Shown here piece by piece: positions 21,691 through 30,302 of a stretch of 53,808 nucleotides of DNA. The number at the start of each line of letters is the position of its first letter. The stretch's first letter is position 1. The notes beneath the pieces were generated by a model. The model did not search any database. It saw nothing but the letters and a program-made list of their open reading frames with translations, and had not been told where the DNA came from. A program made the position numbers and the translations under genes. This DNA comes from a bacterium (GTDB taxonomy: Bacteria; Babelota; Babeliae; Babelales; GCA-2401785), in the NCBI GenBank assembly GCA_023249975.1, contig JAHFBP010000011.1, positions 1 through 53,808 of the forward strand, given 5' to 3'.

Positions 21691-24093
21691 ATGGAACAGA
21701 AAAGTACAAAAGTACTGAATGGTACAAAAGTACTGAATGGTACAAAAGTAATGCACAAAACCACAGGTGCCTTTGAGGATCATGCGCAATGGTGGTACAA
21801 ATTTATTCCACTGTCTATCATCAGCCTCTTTACAGCTGTATTTTATTATCCTTCGTTACGGTACCCCTTTCAATTTGACGATCTTGCCAATATCACCAAA
21901 AAATACGAAATACGCTTTTGTGACTTTAAAGCCCTTGCTTTTAGTAATTCTCGATGGCTTGGAGAAATGCTCAATGGCTGGAACTACAACCTTGGCGAAC
22001 GATTTCGATTTGGTGGTGGTGGATTTGAGCCTTTTTACTATCGTGTTGTAAACGTCTCAATTCATCTGCTCACCGGCATTGTGTTCTTTTTTCTCGTTCA
22101 CAAAATATGCACCATCAATAAAACAAATTCTTTTTTACGCAAACGAGCACTTTGGATTGCATCATTTGCAAGCACACTCTTTTTACTTCACCCCGTTCAA
22201 TCACAAACCGTCTCGTACGTAATTCAAGCCCGACTAGAAGGACTTGTCTGCTTTTTTGTTCTTGCAACCATCTTGAGCTTTATGTATGCAATTACCTCAA
22301 AATCAACCTTAAGCACGGTCATCTTGTATGCGCTTGGCCTTGGACTTGGGGTTGTTTCATGCGGAACGAAAGAAATTGTCATCGTAGCCCCTTTATTATT
22401 TGCTCTCGTTGACTGGTTTTTTATCGCTCAAGGAGACTGGAATGATTTCAAAAGCCGCCTCTGGCTCCACATTACCTACTTACTGATTGTTGTAGGATCA
22501 ATATTGTTTTATCTCAATCGATCAAACATTTTGAGTAAGTTTGTGGGATTGCGCAGTCATATCACCAACAATCGTGGCAATATCCTGACAGAATCTCCCA
22601 CCGACCTGATCAAGCCACTCCATTTTTTAATCTCAGAATTCAAAGTTGTTTTGCACTACCTGTTCATCTTTTTTGTGCCTTATGGCCTGAGCGTTGAATA
22701 TGACTGGAAAATGTCACACAGCTTTTTATCACCCGACTCATTCTTTCCATTTTTGATTCTGGCAGGCATGGCCCTGTACTCGCTCAATTACCTCAAAAAA
22801 AATCCAACATCACTTCCCGTGTTCTCACTTTGGTGGTTTCTGATCGCCATTGCACCACGCTCAACGATTATCCCTTCACCCGAGTTGGTGTGCGACTACA
22901 AAACCTATCTTGCCTCTGCGGGCATATTTCTGTTTATGGCAGCTGGACTTGTTTGGCTGATGGACAAAGCTCTTGAAAAAATTGCCGAAGAGGATGAAGC
23001 AATCCGCTACGTTCAACGCCTGACCACCGTTGTCGCCTGTGCAGCAATGTTGGGTGCTGGTACCCAATGGCGTAACCAAACCTGGGAAACTACCGTCAGT
23101 TTTTGGCAAGACATTGTTGTCAAAGCCCCAAAAAAAGCTCGTGGTCACAACAACCTGGGTGTTGCACTTTCTGAAGGAGGCCGCTACACAGAGGCCATTC
23201 CGCACTATCTTGAAGCCATCAGACTGGATAAATACTACTCAGATCCACACAGCAACATTGCCGTCGCCTATTCTGTAACGGGCAATGACGAGAAAGCAAT
23301 TGCCGCATTGCAAGAAGCGGTACGCATTTTCCCTGACTACCCCGAAGCTCACAACAACTTGGGCTCATTATTGCTCAAAAAGGGAGAGCATGCGCTTTCT
23401 GAAAAAGCACTGAAAAATGCTGTTGCTCTGCGACCTTATTACGGAAAAGGCTGGTTTAATATGGGGCGGCTCTACTTTGAGCAAGAAAAGTTTGAACTTG
23501 CTTGGGATTGCTTTGTCAAAGCAACAAAAGGTGATTTGGACATCCCAGAAACCTTTAACATTTTGGGTCAAGTTGCTCTCAAGTTGGGCAAGTACCCAGA
23601 AGCGGTGGAAGCTTTTAGTCAAACACGCAAACGCATGGGCGACCAACGAGCTCCGCAAGTTGAATTCAATTATGCCAACGCCTTGTATCTGAGCGGCAAC
23701 GTCAAGGGAGCTCGAGAGCTCTTTGGCGAACTTGCACAAAACTTCCCGAATGTAACCAAATTCTGTTACAACTATGCCGAAAGTTTGCTCGCAGATGGTG
23801 AGCCAGAAAAAGCTCATATCGAATTTAGTAAAATCGCCCAGCAAACTCAGGATTTTCCAACCGCAATCGTTCGCGCTGCTCACTGCCTGGAAAAACAAGG
23901 CAAAATAAGCCAAGCAATTTCCTACCTTTCCCAATCACTTGATGCAAAAACCACCACAACGGTCCAAGAGATTGCAAACCAAGAAATTGCGCGGCTAAGA
24001 ATTCAGGAAAAAATGGTTGAAGGAAATGGATCAATTCGCGTGAGTGATCTGCAAAATATTGCTAATCAGGCGGTACAACGAGAGCAGGCATAG
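21691..24093 (+). CDS. TMTC-like GT-C membrane protein with TPR repeats (copy 1)
   Basis: An 800-residue protein. The N-terminal half has about ten transmembrane helices with features of GT-C enzymes and of the TMTC/DUF1736 family. These are an early acidic pair in FDDLAN (about residue 65), HPVQSQTVSYVIQARLEGL, the loop CGTKEIVIV and PYGLSVEYDW. The C-terminal half (about 480-780) holds about eight tetratricopeptide repeats, beginning KARGHNNLGVALSEGGRYTE. In animals TMTC proteins put O-mannose on proteins from a polyprenyl-phosphate sugar; in bacteria the substrate is unknown. The start is set by AAGGAG at 21679. Residues 5-22 are encoded by an 18-bp tandem repeat. A close paralogue follows 281 bases downstream. 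Confidence 0.85.
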   Translation: MEQKSTKVLNGTKVLNGTKVMHKTTGAFEDHAQWWYKFIPLSIISLFTAVFYYPSLRYPFQFDDLANITKKYEIRFCDFKALAFSNSRWLGEMLNGWNYNLGERFRFGGGGFEPFYYRVVNVSIHLLTGIVFFFLVHKICTINKTNSFLRKRALWIASFASTLFLLHPVQSQTVSYVIQARLEGLVCFFVLATILSFMYAITSKSTLSTVILYALGLGLGVVSCGTKEIVIVAPLLFALVDWFFIAQGDWNDFKSRLWLHITYLLIVVGSILFYLNRSNILSKFVGLRSHITNNRGNILTESPTDLIKPLHFLISEFKVVLHYLFIFFVPYGLSVEYDWKMSHSFLSPDSFFPFLILAGMALYSLNYLKKNPTSLPVFSLWWFLIAIAPRSTIIPSPELVCDYKTYLASAGIFLFMAAGLVWLMDKALEKIAEEDEAIRYVQRLTTVVACAAMLGAGTQWRNQTWETTVSFWQDIVVKAPKKARGHNNLGVALSEGGRYTEAIPHYLEAIRLDKYYSDPHSNIAVAYSVTGNDEKAIAALQEAVRIFPDYPEAHNNLGSLLLKKGEHALSEKALKNAVALRPYYGKGWFNMGRLYFEQEKFELAWDCFVKATKGDLDIPETFNILGQVALKLGKYPEAVEAFSQTRKRMGDQRAPQVEFNYANALYLSGNVKGARELFGELAQNFPNVTKFCYNYAESLLADGEPEKAHIEFSKIAQQTQDFPTAIVRAAHCLEKQGKISQAISYLSQSLDAKTTTTVQEIANQEIARLRIQEKMVEGNGSIRVSDLQNIANQAVQREQA
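21703..21756 (+). repeat. 18-bp tandem repeat at the start of the TMTC-like gene
   Basis: The unit ggtacaaaagtactgaat is present twice nearly exactly (21703-21720, 21721-21738) and a third time in part (21739-21756). It encodes KVLNGT repeats before the first membrane helix. Each unit contains the palindrome GTACaaaaGTAC. The period is a multiple of three, so copy-number change keeps the frame. Confidence 0.9.
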
Positions 24094-24111
24094 ATAATTT
24101 ACAATTTCGGA

Positions 24112-24158
24112 CCCTTCGATACAATTTTTCTCACGAAAAATCACTCAGGGCATGCGGG
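24112..24158 (+). repeat. Palindromic element, copy C
   Basis: CCCTTCGATACA, a central hairpin ATTTTTC-tcac-GAAAAAT, then CACTCAGGGCATGCGG. It lies between the two TMTC-like genes and is inverted relative to copy D. Confidence 0.88.
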
Positions 24159-24274
24159 GGAGTGGAGAGAGGCCTGTCCTGATACTTTGACTATGCTCAA
24201 TAGTAAGCACTCCGTGCATCTTGAGTGAAGCGAAGCAAAATCGAACAGAGTCGAATGGATATTAATCCCCTGAG

Positions 24275-24327
24275 CCGCATGCCCTGAGTGATTTGCAAGG
24301 CAATGCCGAGCAAATTGTATCGAAGGG
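24275..24327 (-). repeat. Palindromic element, copy D
   Basis: CCGCATGCCCTGAGTG, a central hairpin ATTTGC...GCAAAT with a 13-base loop, then TGTATCGAAGGG. The stem sequence differs from copies A-C but still pairs. Copies C and D bracket about 115 bases that hold a shorter related piece (agtgaagcga...agagtcgaatgg) and no gene. Confidence 0.87.
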
Positions 24328-24374
24328 TGAACAACTGAAAAAAACCGTAATAACTAAAAGTTGCAAGGAAAAGC

Positions 24375-26591
24375 ATGATAACAGCCTCCAAACGCTACAG
24401 TTTTTTCGGACTTGTTACATTTTTTGCAGCGTGGGTATATGCCCGGACACTTTCGTATGGATTTGTGTTTGACGACTTACCCACGATTTTGAATAACAAT
24501 GCCGTCAAATTTTTGGATGTTAATTCATTCATTATGCATCATGGACGCTGGATCAGCGTGATCTGGAATAAATGGACATATCAAAACTGGGGGCCCAGCC
24601 CGATTGCATTCCGTCTTGGCAATGCTGTTTTATATCTGCTTTTGGCCTACATTATTTTTGAGCTTTTTTATATTTTACTGCGCTCACTGCCGATCAATTC
24701 ATTTGCACGAGCTTACGCCAATGCCATCTCAGTCATGATGTCGCTCTTGTTTTTACTGCACCCTGCCCAAACACAAACTTCTTTGTATATCGTTCAAATG
24801 CGGCTTGAAGGGTTGGCGCTCTTGGTTATTTTGTGCACCATTTTTTGCTTTGTAAAAGGGTCCAAGGCCATTGATGAACATTCAGCTCATGGTTATTCAG
24901 CAACAACGTGGTATTGGTATGGAGCTGCAACGATAATTGCGGTTGTTGGCGCGGGATCGAAAGAAATTGTCATTATATTGCCCGCCATGATGCTCCTTGT
25001 GGACCTCTTTTTCTTATCACATTTTACCTGGGCAAAATTCAAACGCACTCTTCCCGCTCATGTCATAATTTCTGGAACCTTTTTAGTCGGATTTTTTTTA
25101 CTTCAACAATGTTTTTCAGTCTCAAGTGTTTTTACGCTCAACACCGCACTGATCAACAATCGCGGTAATCTGCTCACCCCATCATATGATGATCCGATCA
25201 AGCCCATTCCCTATTTATTCACACAATTTGGGGTGCTTGTTCACTATTTGCGTATCTTTTTCTGGCCGACGCAATTGAGCTTTGATTACGACTGGTCCAT
25301 TGTTAACGATTTATTAAGCTTTGAAGTATTGCGCCCGTTGGCTCTGTTGCTCATGCTTGGCGCATTCACACTCTATTTACTCAAAAAGCTGGGCACCAAC
25401 ACTTTCACATTTGGCATCTGGTGGTTTTTTATCGCCATGGCCCCACGCGCCACCATCATTCCCTCAACTGAATTGGTCAGTGATTACAAAACATTTCCGG
25501 CCAGTGTGGGAATTTTGCTCATTTTGGCAACGTGTATTATCTGGTTTTTTGTGCATTTTTATGATTATGCGCATACCGCATGGACCCGCCGCCGCGCACA
25601 TCTGATTGTATTTTCGACCGAACTTGCGTGCATGTTGGCCATCTGCAACTTGAATATTAACACAGGACTGATGTGGTCAGATTCTTTGGAGTTTTGGCAA
25701 AATTCAGTCAATCATGCTCCCAAAAAAGCACGTGGCTGGAACAATCTTGGCGCAGCACATTCGGTTAATGGAAATACGGAAAAAGCCTTGGCGTGTTTCC
25801 GGCAAGCGATTGAATGCGATGCCAATTATGCCGAACCTCTGATCAACCTTGGCAGTCATTACCAAATTTGTGGAGAGACCACACGGGCAATGGAATATTA
25901 TGACAAAGCAATTGCCAACGAACGCGAACCACACGCAGAATGTTATAATAATGCTGGTCTTATTTGGTATGGTCGCAAAAATTATGCAAAAGCTGAAGAA
26001 TACTTTAAGACCGCAATTTTATTGAACAAATATTACGGCAAAGCGCATTTTAATTTAGCGCGCGTGTATTATGCCCAAGCCATGTTTGAAAAAACGTATG
26101 AACACGCAGTTGCCGCTCTTACTGATTTTAAAGAACCAATGGGCATGATGCTTTATGGAAAAGCTGCGTACCAAACACAACGCTATAATGAAGCGGTCAA
26201 AGGACTGACCGAAGGGCTGAAAGATTGCGAAGAAATTGATGCCCGATTTATGCTCGGCTGCACACAGTACGCGCTCATGAACTACTCAGAAGCCAAAGTT
26301 CACTTTGAAAAAATTCATGAACGCGAACCGTCAAATACTATTTATTGTTATAACTTGGCTCAAACCATGCTCAACTTGAATGAATATGCTCGCGCAATCC
26401 CACTCTTTGAGCAATGTTCCAAATCGCCGGACTTCCCCTTTGCTTCGCTCCATATTGTCCGCTGCTTGGAAAAGAATGGAAATAAAGGCGATGCCGCAAT
26501 CCGTTGGCTCAAACTTATGTCAGATCCAACCGTTGCTATTCACGTCAAACGCGAGGGCGAGGAACTAGGCCGAACCTTTAGATATTGCTAA
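24375..26591 (+). CDS. TMTC-like GT-C membrane protein with TPR repeats (copy 2)
   Basis: A 738-residue paralogue of the preceding protein with the same order: FVFDDLPTILNNNAV (early acidic pair), HPAQTQTSLYIVQMRLEGL, GAGSKEIVIILPAMM, about ten transmembrane helices, and from about residue 450 a run of seven or eight TPRs (for example KARGWNNLGAAHSVNGNTEK). It lacks the repetitive N-terminus of copy 1. No strong ribosome site is seen; AAGGAAAAGC precedes the ATG. Its last 14 bases overlap the end of the convergent gene at 26578. A role in protein or surface-polymer glycosylation is inferred from the fold. Confidence 0.84.
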   Translation: MITASKRYSFFGLVTFFAAWVYARTLSYGFVFDDLPTILNNNAVKFLDVNSFIMHHGRWISVIWNKWTYQNWGPSPIAFRLGNAVLYLLLAYIIFELFYILLRSLPINSFARAYANAISVMMSLLFLLHPAQTQTSLYIVQMRLEGLALLVILCTIFCFVKGSKAIDEHSAHGYSATTWYWYGAATIIAVVGAGSKEIVIILPAMMLLVDLFFLSHFTWAKFKRTLPAHVIISGTFLVGFFLLQQCFSVSSVFTLNTALINNRGNLLTPSYDDPIKPIPYLFTQFGVLVHYLRIFFWPTQLSFDYDWSIVNDLLSFEVLRPLALLLMLGAFTLYLLKKLGTNTFTFGIWWFFIAMAPRATIIPSTELVSDYKTFPASVGILLILATCIIWFFVHFYDYAHTAWTRRRAHLIVFSTELACMLAICNLNINTGLMWSDSLEFWQNSVNHAPKKARGWNNLGAAHSVNGNTEKALACFRQAIECDANYAEPLINLGSHYQICGETTRAMEYYDKAIANEREPHAECYNNAGLIWYGRKNYAKAEEYFKTAILLNKYYGKAHFNLARVYYAQAMFEKTYEHAVAALTDFKEPMGMMLYGKAAYQTQRYNEAVKGLTEGLKDCEEIDARFMLGCTQYALMNYSEAKVHFEKIHEREPSNTIYCYNLAQTMLNLNEYARAIPLFEQCSKSPDFPFASLHIVRCLEKNGNKGDAAIRWLKLMSDPTVAIHVKREGEELGRTFRYC

Positions 26592-27237
26592 GACCTGATA
26601 CCCCATGTCCAACAATTGCAAGTAGGTCTAGAATTGCGCCAGCGGTAGTTGGCTGGTCGTGATTTTCCCCATGAAGCTCCTTGTACCAACAAATGTTCTT
26701 TTCTTTGTTATATTGATGAAGAGCAGACCAAACCTCCGTAAGTTTTTCAGAATGCCCAGAAAATTTATCTTTAAGGAACTCTGTGGCATTTTGTACTTTT
26801 TCGTTACGAATGCCTTGCCGAGTAGGGTTTTGACACCAATCCTGCTCTTTCTTTTCTGCAGCAAGTTTACGCATCTTAATAACAGAATTGGTCCCGCCTG
26901 CCACAATCACCCCAGCATACAGCACAAACAGCGCTTTTTCTTTTCTGGACATCTGGCCAAATGCTTCGCGAACTGCTGGCCAAAAATTAAGTTTGTTCGC
27001 AATTTCACGATCTTTGTTAACTTGTTTAACTCGTTTGAACAAATGCACAGCAGCAAGAACGGCAGTCCCTCCAGCAATTTTGCCAGAATGATCATGCAAT
27101 CCCGCTCCAAACTCTGAAGCGCTCGGAATTTGTTCTGAAATCTTTGGCAAAGAAGGCATCGCAGGCATCTTGTAAGCAGAAATCGGCATAGCACTAGAAA
27201 TCAAAACAACGGCCAATATCACTTTATTCATATTCAT
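26578..27237 (-). CDS. Secreted protein with an EKxLF motif, unknown function
   Basis: A 219-residue protein with a signal peptide (NKVILAVVLISSAMPISAY) followed by a Pro/Met-rich segment (KMPAMPSLPKI). A glycine/alanine hydrophobic stretch (GKIAGGTAVLAAVHLF) and a second one (KALFVLYAGVIVAGG) may be membrane helices. The second is preceded by MSRKEKALF, a motif shared with the genes at 29462 (MNKAEKALF) and 30949 (MNKKEKLFF). A C-terminal region rich in Trp, His and Asn follows. The ATG at 27237 has GGAG seven bases before it; an earlier ATG at 27255 is possible. Its end overlaps the convergent TMTC-like gene by 14 bases. Confidence 0.7.
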   Translation of the reverse strand: MNMNKVILAVVLISSAMPISAYKMPAMPSLPKISEQIPSASEFGAGLHDHSGKIAGGTAVLAAVHLFKRVKQVNKDREIANKLNFWPAVREAFGQMSRKEKALFVLYAGVIVAGGTNSVIKMRKLAAEKKEQDWCQNPTRQGIRNEKVQNATEFLKDKFSGHSEKLTEVWSALHQYNKEKNICWYKELHGENHDQPTTAGAILDLLAIVGHGVSGLSNI

Positions 27238-27412
27238 AGTCATCTCCATAAGCAAAATCCTTTATGCATTAAGCATCTTACGGCAAAACCGAAAAGCTCT
27301 AAAATTCATGCACTACGGTTCAATAGTATTACAGGTTGAACAACTTGGCAAAAATGGGTGGAAAGGAGCTATTTTTACGCTTTTTTGACGCTGAATTCAC
27401 CCGTCTTCATCA

Positions 27413-27964
27413 TTAAACGACATCATCACCAACATGAACACGGCGCACATTATCAAGAATTCCGTTGATGAATTTGAACGCATCCTTTTCGGCAAATGCC
27501 TTGGATAGTTCAATTGCCTCATTAATCACGACCGTTGGAGCGGTATCGGTATTAAGCAGCTCCCACACAGCAATGCGCAAAATCAAACGGGTGCAACATC
27601 CCAAACGATTGATTTTCCACGAAGTGAGCAATGGTTCAATGGTTGCATCCAAGCTTTCACGATTATCAATGGCTCCTTTGGCCAATTTCAGGGCAAAGCT
27701 GTCATCCTCAAATCGAACGCCATAATCTTTGCGAACAATATTAGCAATTTCATCAAGTGAAATTTCATAATCTGAACGATCCACAGCATAGACCAAATGG
27801 AAAGCCAATGATCGCAATGCGCGCTGGGTGGTGGGTTTTTCTATAAACTCACCCCACTCACCACCTTGATCACAGCCATCATCCGCACAGTTGTCATGAT
27901 TTTCTTCTGCATGGCCTTCAATATGTGTATGAGCAATGCGCTTATTATCGTCGACTGAACTCAT
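27413..27964 (-). CDS. nusB: Transcription antitermination protein NusB
   Basis: NusB binds boxA RNA with NusE (S10) and helps RNA polymerase through rRNA operons. The all-helical NusB fold is recognisable from about residue 45: RALRSLAFHLVYAVD, then LLTSWKINRLGCCTRLILRIAVWELL and VVINEAIELSKAFAEKDAFKFINGILD, the strongest family signature. The first 40 residues are an unusual extension rich in His, Asp, Glu and Cys (HTHIEGHAEENHD) that could bind metal. The ribosome site GTGGAG precedes the ATG. It follows efp by five bases, so the two form an operon. Confidence 0.95.
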   Translation of the reverse strand: MSSVDDNKRIAHTHIEGHAEENHDNCADDGCDQGGEWGEFIEKPTTQRALRSLAFHLVYAVDRSDYEISLDEIANIVRKDYGVRFEDDSFALKLAKGAIDNRESLDATIEPLLTSWKINRLGCCTRLILRIAVWELLNTDTAPTVVINEAIELSKAFAEKDAFKFINGILDNVRRVHVGDDVV

Positions 27965-27969
27965 GGTGA

Positions 27970-28533
27970 CTATTTCTCCACGCGTTCAATATACAAATCT
28001 TCACGTGTATCAACCTTGAGCACGTCGCCTTCTGCAACAAACAAAGGAACTTGCAAAACAAGACCTGATTCCAAGGTTGCAGGCTTTGAACCACCTTGAG
28101 CAGTATCACCACGCACACCTGGCATAGTTTCAGTTACCTTCAAATCCATGAACATTGGAGCTTCCATGGTCAATGTTTTACCTTCAAACGCGAGCATGTT
28201 GTAGCACGCACCTTCTTTGAGGTAATTGATCACAGATGCAAGTTGATTTTTGTTGAAAGCAACTTGTTCGTAATTTTCTTGATTCATAAAGTGATATTGA
28301 TCATCGGCATACAGAAATTGCATGGTTGAATATTCAAGATCTGGCTCAGGAAATTTTTCACCAGAACGGAAAGTTTCTTCGTAAATTACGCCCGAAACAA
28401 GACTGCGCAATTTTGTTTTGACAAAAGCGCCGCCTTTGCCGGGTTTAACGTGGCTGAATGAAAGAACAAGCCATGGTTCTTTTTTGAATAATATTTTGGT
28501 CGATCCACGCTTAAAATCACTTGTTGCTATCAT
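27970..28533 (-). CDS. efp: Elongation factor P
   Basis: EF-P enters the ribosome E site and relieves stalling at proline runs. The protein has the three-domain EF-P layout at normal length (187 residues from the ATG at 28533). It begins IATSDFKRGSTKILFKKEPW and has the loop KPGKGGAF whose Lys sits at the tip of domain I. The C-terminal domain ends in the usual ...LKVDTREDLYIERVEK. A longer open frame reaches 28635, but its extra 34 codons include the repeat at 28571-28615 and are not part of the family. No lysine-modifying gene (epmA/epmB, earP) is in the window. Confidence 0.96.
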   Translation of the reverse strand: MIATSDFKRGSTKILFKKEPWLVLSFSHVKPGKGGAFVKTKLRSLVSGVIYEETFRSGEKFPEPDLEYSTMQFLYADDQYHFMNQENYEQVAFNKNQLASVINYLKEGACYNMLAFEGKTLTMEAPMFMDLKVTETMPGVRGDTAQGGSKPATLESGLVLQVPLFVAEGDVLKVDTREDLYIERVEK

Positions 28534-28570
28534 ATCAAACCTTAATTTGCTGAAAAATTGCCAATTACCC

Positions 28571-28615
28571 CCGTGCCGTTCACCCTGAGCGAAGTCGAAT
28601 GGGCCTTGGGCACGG
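28571..28615. repeat. Small palindromic repeat before efp
   Basis: CCGTGCC (28571-28577) and GGCACGG (28609-28615) enclose CACCCTGAGCGAAGTCGAATGGG, a short sequence related to the TTCGAC/CTCAGG family seen elsewhere in the window. Its translation makes up the false N-terminal extension of the efp frame. Confidence 0.6.
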
Positions 28616-28698
28616 CCGAATGCTTTTATGCTCATTGAGCTTATTCCTACAAGTGTAAAAAAAACAGGTAAAAAAGCAATGCTGTGGCACTTCTTTGG

Positions 28699-28870
28699 CT
28701 ATAGATCTTTAGTTTTCCATAAAATAACGGTGCCTTCTGGGGTCTTATTAAAGGGAAAATGGATTGTAAGCGGTAACGTTTAAATCTGTAAATCGATAGC
28801 CGTTATACCATGTCTTGAGTGTCTGGCGCGTTTGCTCATAGGGCTCTGCTTTGATTACGCCCCTCAAAAC
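28699..28870 (-). pseudogene. Internally deleted remnant of an AAA-ATPase/PD-(D/E)xK gene
   Basis: Read on the minus strand, this stretch encodes EPYEQTRQTLKTWYNGYRF...YNPFS, runs into a break, and resumes as FNKTPEGTVILWKTKDL and a stop codon. Both pieces match the intact ATPase at 33373-34956 (EPYAQTRQLLKTWYNGYRF...YNPFSL and FNTTPEGTIVLWETKDL). There they are separated by about 240 residues that are missing here. The N-terminal half is also absent. It is the scar of a second ATPase copy, between efp and the next gene. The rest of 28534-28893 shows only the repeat described separately. Confidence 0.9.
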
Positions 28871-28893
28871 CTTTACTCAAAGGGTCAGCACAG

Positions 28894-29229
28894 TTATCCA
28901 CCAAAAAATCGTAATAACAAGAAAATTAAGGCCATAATAAAGGTGGCTGAAAGAAAAAGTGCCAACGCAGCAATGTGCCGACTATGCCCAGAAAAAAACC
29001 GCTTGAGTGTTTTTCTGTCATAGTCATCGTGATTGCGCCTTTGAGATTCAATTTTAGGTTGGACGGGACTTGCCACAACCTCACCCGACGCCTGGCTTAC
29101 CACATCACGAGCTCCCACTAATTCAAGGTTGACGCCGCAATTGGTATCTGGTAAAGGAAAAAGGCCTATTGAATTGACAAAACAGGTCATCAGACTGAAA
29201 ACTAATACGCCGCAATTTCTCCATTTCAT
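28894..29229 (-). CDS. Small exported membrane protein of unknown function
   Basis: A 111-residue protein. The ATG at 29229 is chosen because GGGGGAG lies 6-7 bases upstream and a signal peptide follows directly (MKWRNCGVLVFSLMTCFVNSIG). The open frame continues upstream to 29337, but that part lacks such support. The middle is charged (RRNHDDYDRKTLKRF), and the end is a strong transmembrane helix (IAALALFLSATFIMALIFLLLRFFGG region). The topology is probably a short periplasmic domain held by one C-terminal helix. I do not recognise the family. It diverges from the gene at 29462. Confidence 0.6.
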   Translation of the reverse strand: MKWRNCGVLVFSLMTCFVNSIGLFPLPDTNCGVNLELVGARDVVSQASGEVVASPVQPKIESQRRNHDDYDRKTLKRFFSGHSRHIAALALFLSATFIMALIFLLLRFFGG

Positions 29230-29461
29230 GACACTCTCCCCCATTTTGCACATTCCTCTCACTGAGTTTCCGGCAATCCCCACACTTTTAGCAACCTTTT
29301 TCAGTAATCGCACCCCCCCGCATACTCTATTTGTCATTGAAATAGTGGGAAAAGGGGTATTTTATTGGCAAATGGCGACCGGAGTTGCCAAAGCCTTGTT
29401 TCATTGATACATTGAAATAGGTTTGGTTTTAGTCCGTTTTTTAGGTATAAGGATTAATTAC

Positions 29462-30052
29462 ATGTTTAATTACAATATGAAGAAAGCTGCATTTGTTTTT
29501 GCAGTTGTTGCTCTTGCCGGATCATCTGTTCAAGCTGCCCGCGGAAAAGCTGCTGGTGCTTGGAATACTACTAAAAATGTTACTGGTGCTGGCTTGAGAA
29601 AAGTTTGCAAAAAAGGCCGTATTCCTGCTGCTCTTTACTTGGCTTATAAATCTTATTTCGCATTTAAAAAAACTGCTTTGGCTGATGGCGCAACGCGCAC
29701 AGCTCGCGTTTTGAACTTCCTTAAAGATTCAGGAAATGCTGCTGTAAATGGCGTTAAAGCTATGAACAAAGCAGAAAAAGCACTTTTTGTTGGATTGATT
29801 CTTCTACCAGAACTTAATGCTGGTCTCGAATCTGCTTCTGCAAGAGTTTTTGTCTGGAATAACAAGCGCGAAGTTGCTGCTGCACTTAAAACTGCTAAAG
29901 CTGCTGCTGTTATGCTTGACTTTGCTAAATATAAAAAAGATGATAATTCTACATATGCTGATCAAACAGCATTTCAGGTCGCAATTAATGACGCTGCAGA
30001 CGAAGCTGAGCTTAATGCTCTTCTTAATAATAAAGTTGCTAAAGCTGATTAA
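29462..30052 (+). CDS. Secreted alanine/lysine-rich protein with EKxLF motif
   Basis: A 196-residue protein with a textbook signal peptide (MKKAAFVFAVVALAGSSVQAA) preceded by five residues. The ATG at 29462 has AAGGA upstream. The mature protein is basic and rich in Ala and Lys (for example AARGKAAGAWNTTKN), with a hydrophobic stretch preceded by MNKAEKALFVGLI. That motif is shared with the genes at 26578 and 30949, so the three probably form one family. Codon choice is strongly biased (GCT for Ala, AAA for Lys), which suggests high expression. A terminator follows. Function unknown; abundance and export suggest a surface or host-interface protein. Confidence 0.8.
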   Translation: MFNYNMKKAAFVFAVVALAGSSVQAARGKAAGAWNTTKNVTGAGLRKVCKKGRIPAALYLAYKSYFAFKKTALADGATRTARVLNFLKDSGNAAVNGVKAMNKAEKALFVGLILLPELNAGLESASARVFVWNNKREVAAALKTAKAAAVMLDFAKYKKDDNSTYADQTAFQVAINDAADEAELNALLNNKVAKAD

Positions 30053-30078
30053 TTACTGCACTCAATTTTCGATTTTTA

Positions 30079-30110
30079 AAAAAGGCCTCGCATTTTGTGG
30101 GGCCTTTTTT
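30079..30110 (+). terminator. Rho-independent terminator
   Basis: AAAAAGGCCTC and GGGGCCTTTTTT form a stem with one T-G pair and a 9-10 base loop, ending in a T-run about 50 bases after the stop codon of the gene at 29462. Confidence 0.9.
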
Positions 30111-30302
30111 ATTACCCATTTTTGCCAAAACCTTCCATTTTTCATCACCACTCAGCCTTCTTTATCTTTCAAAATCAAAAAGTTTTTTTAAAAATTCTCG
30201 GGCTCCCTTGCAAAAAACTTTTTCGCCTTGATATCTTTGGTGACTGATACCTTAATTGTACGTTTTGCTACGTTCATATTATTTTCAAGGGAGTTTCCAA
30301 TT

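Noticed and set aside
21703-21756. Short direct repeats as a possible CRISPR array (also 79-110 and 40083-40130).
   Set aside because: The repeats are contiguous without spacers and most lie in coding sequence; no cas gene is present in the window.
23368-23934. A 188-codon minus-strand open frame inside the first TMTC-like gene.
   Set aside because: It lies wholly opposite a strong TPR coding region and its own sequence shows no domain or start signal.
28534-28635. Upstream extension of the efp frame by 34 codons.
   Set aside because: EF-P begins at IATSDFKRG; the extra part contains a repeat and has no family match.
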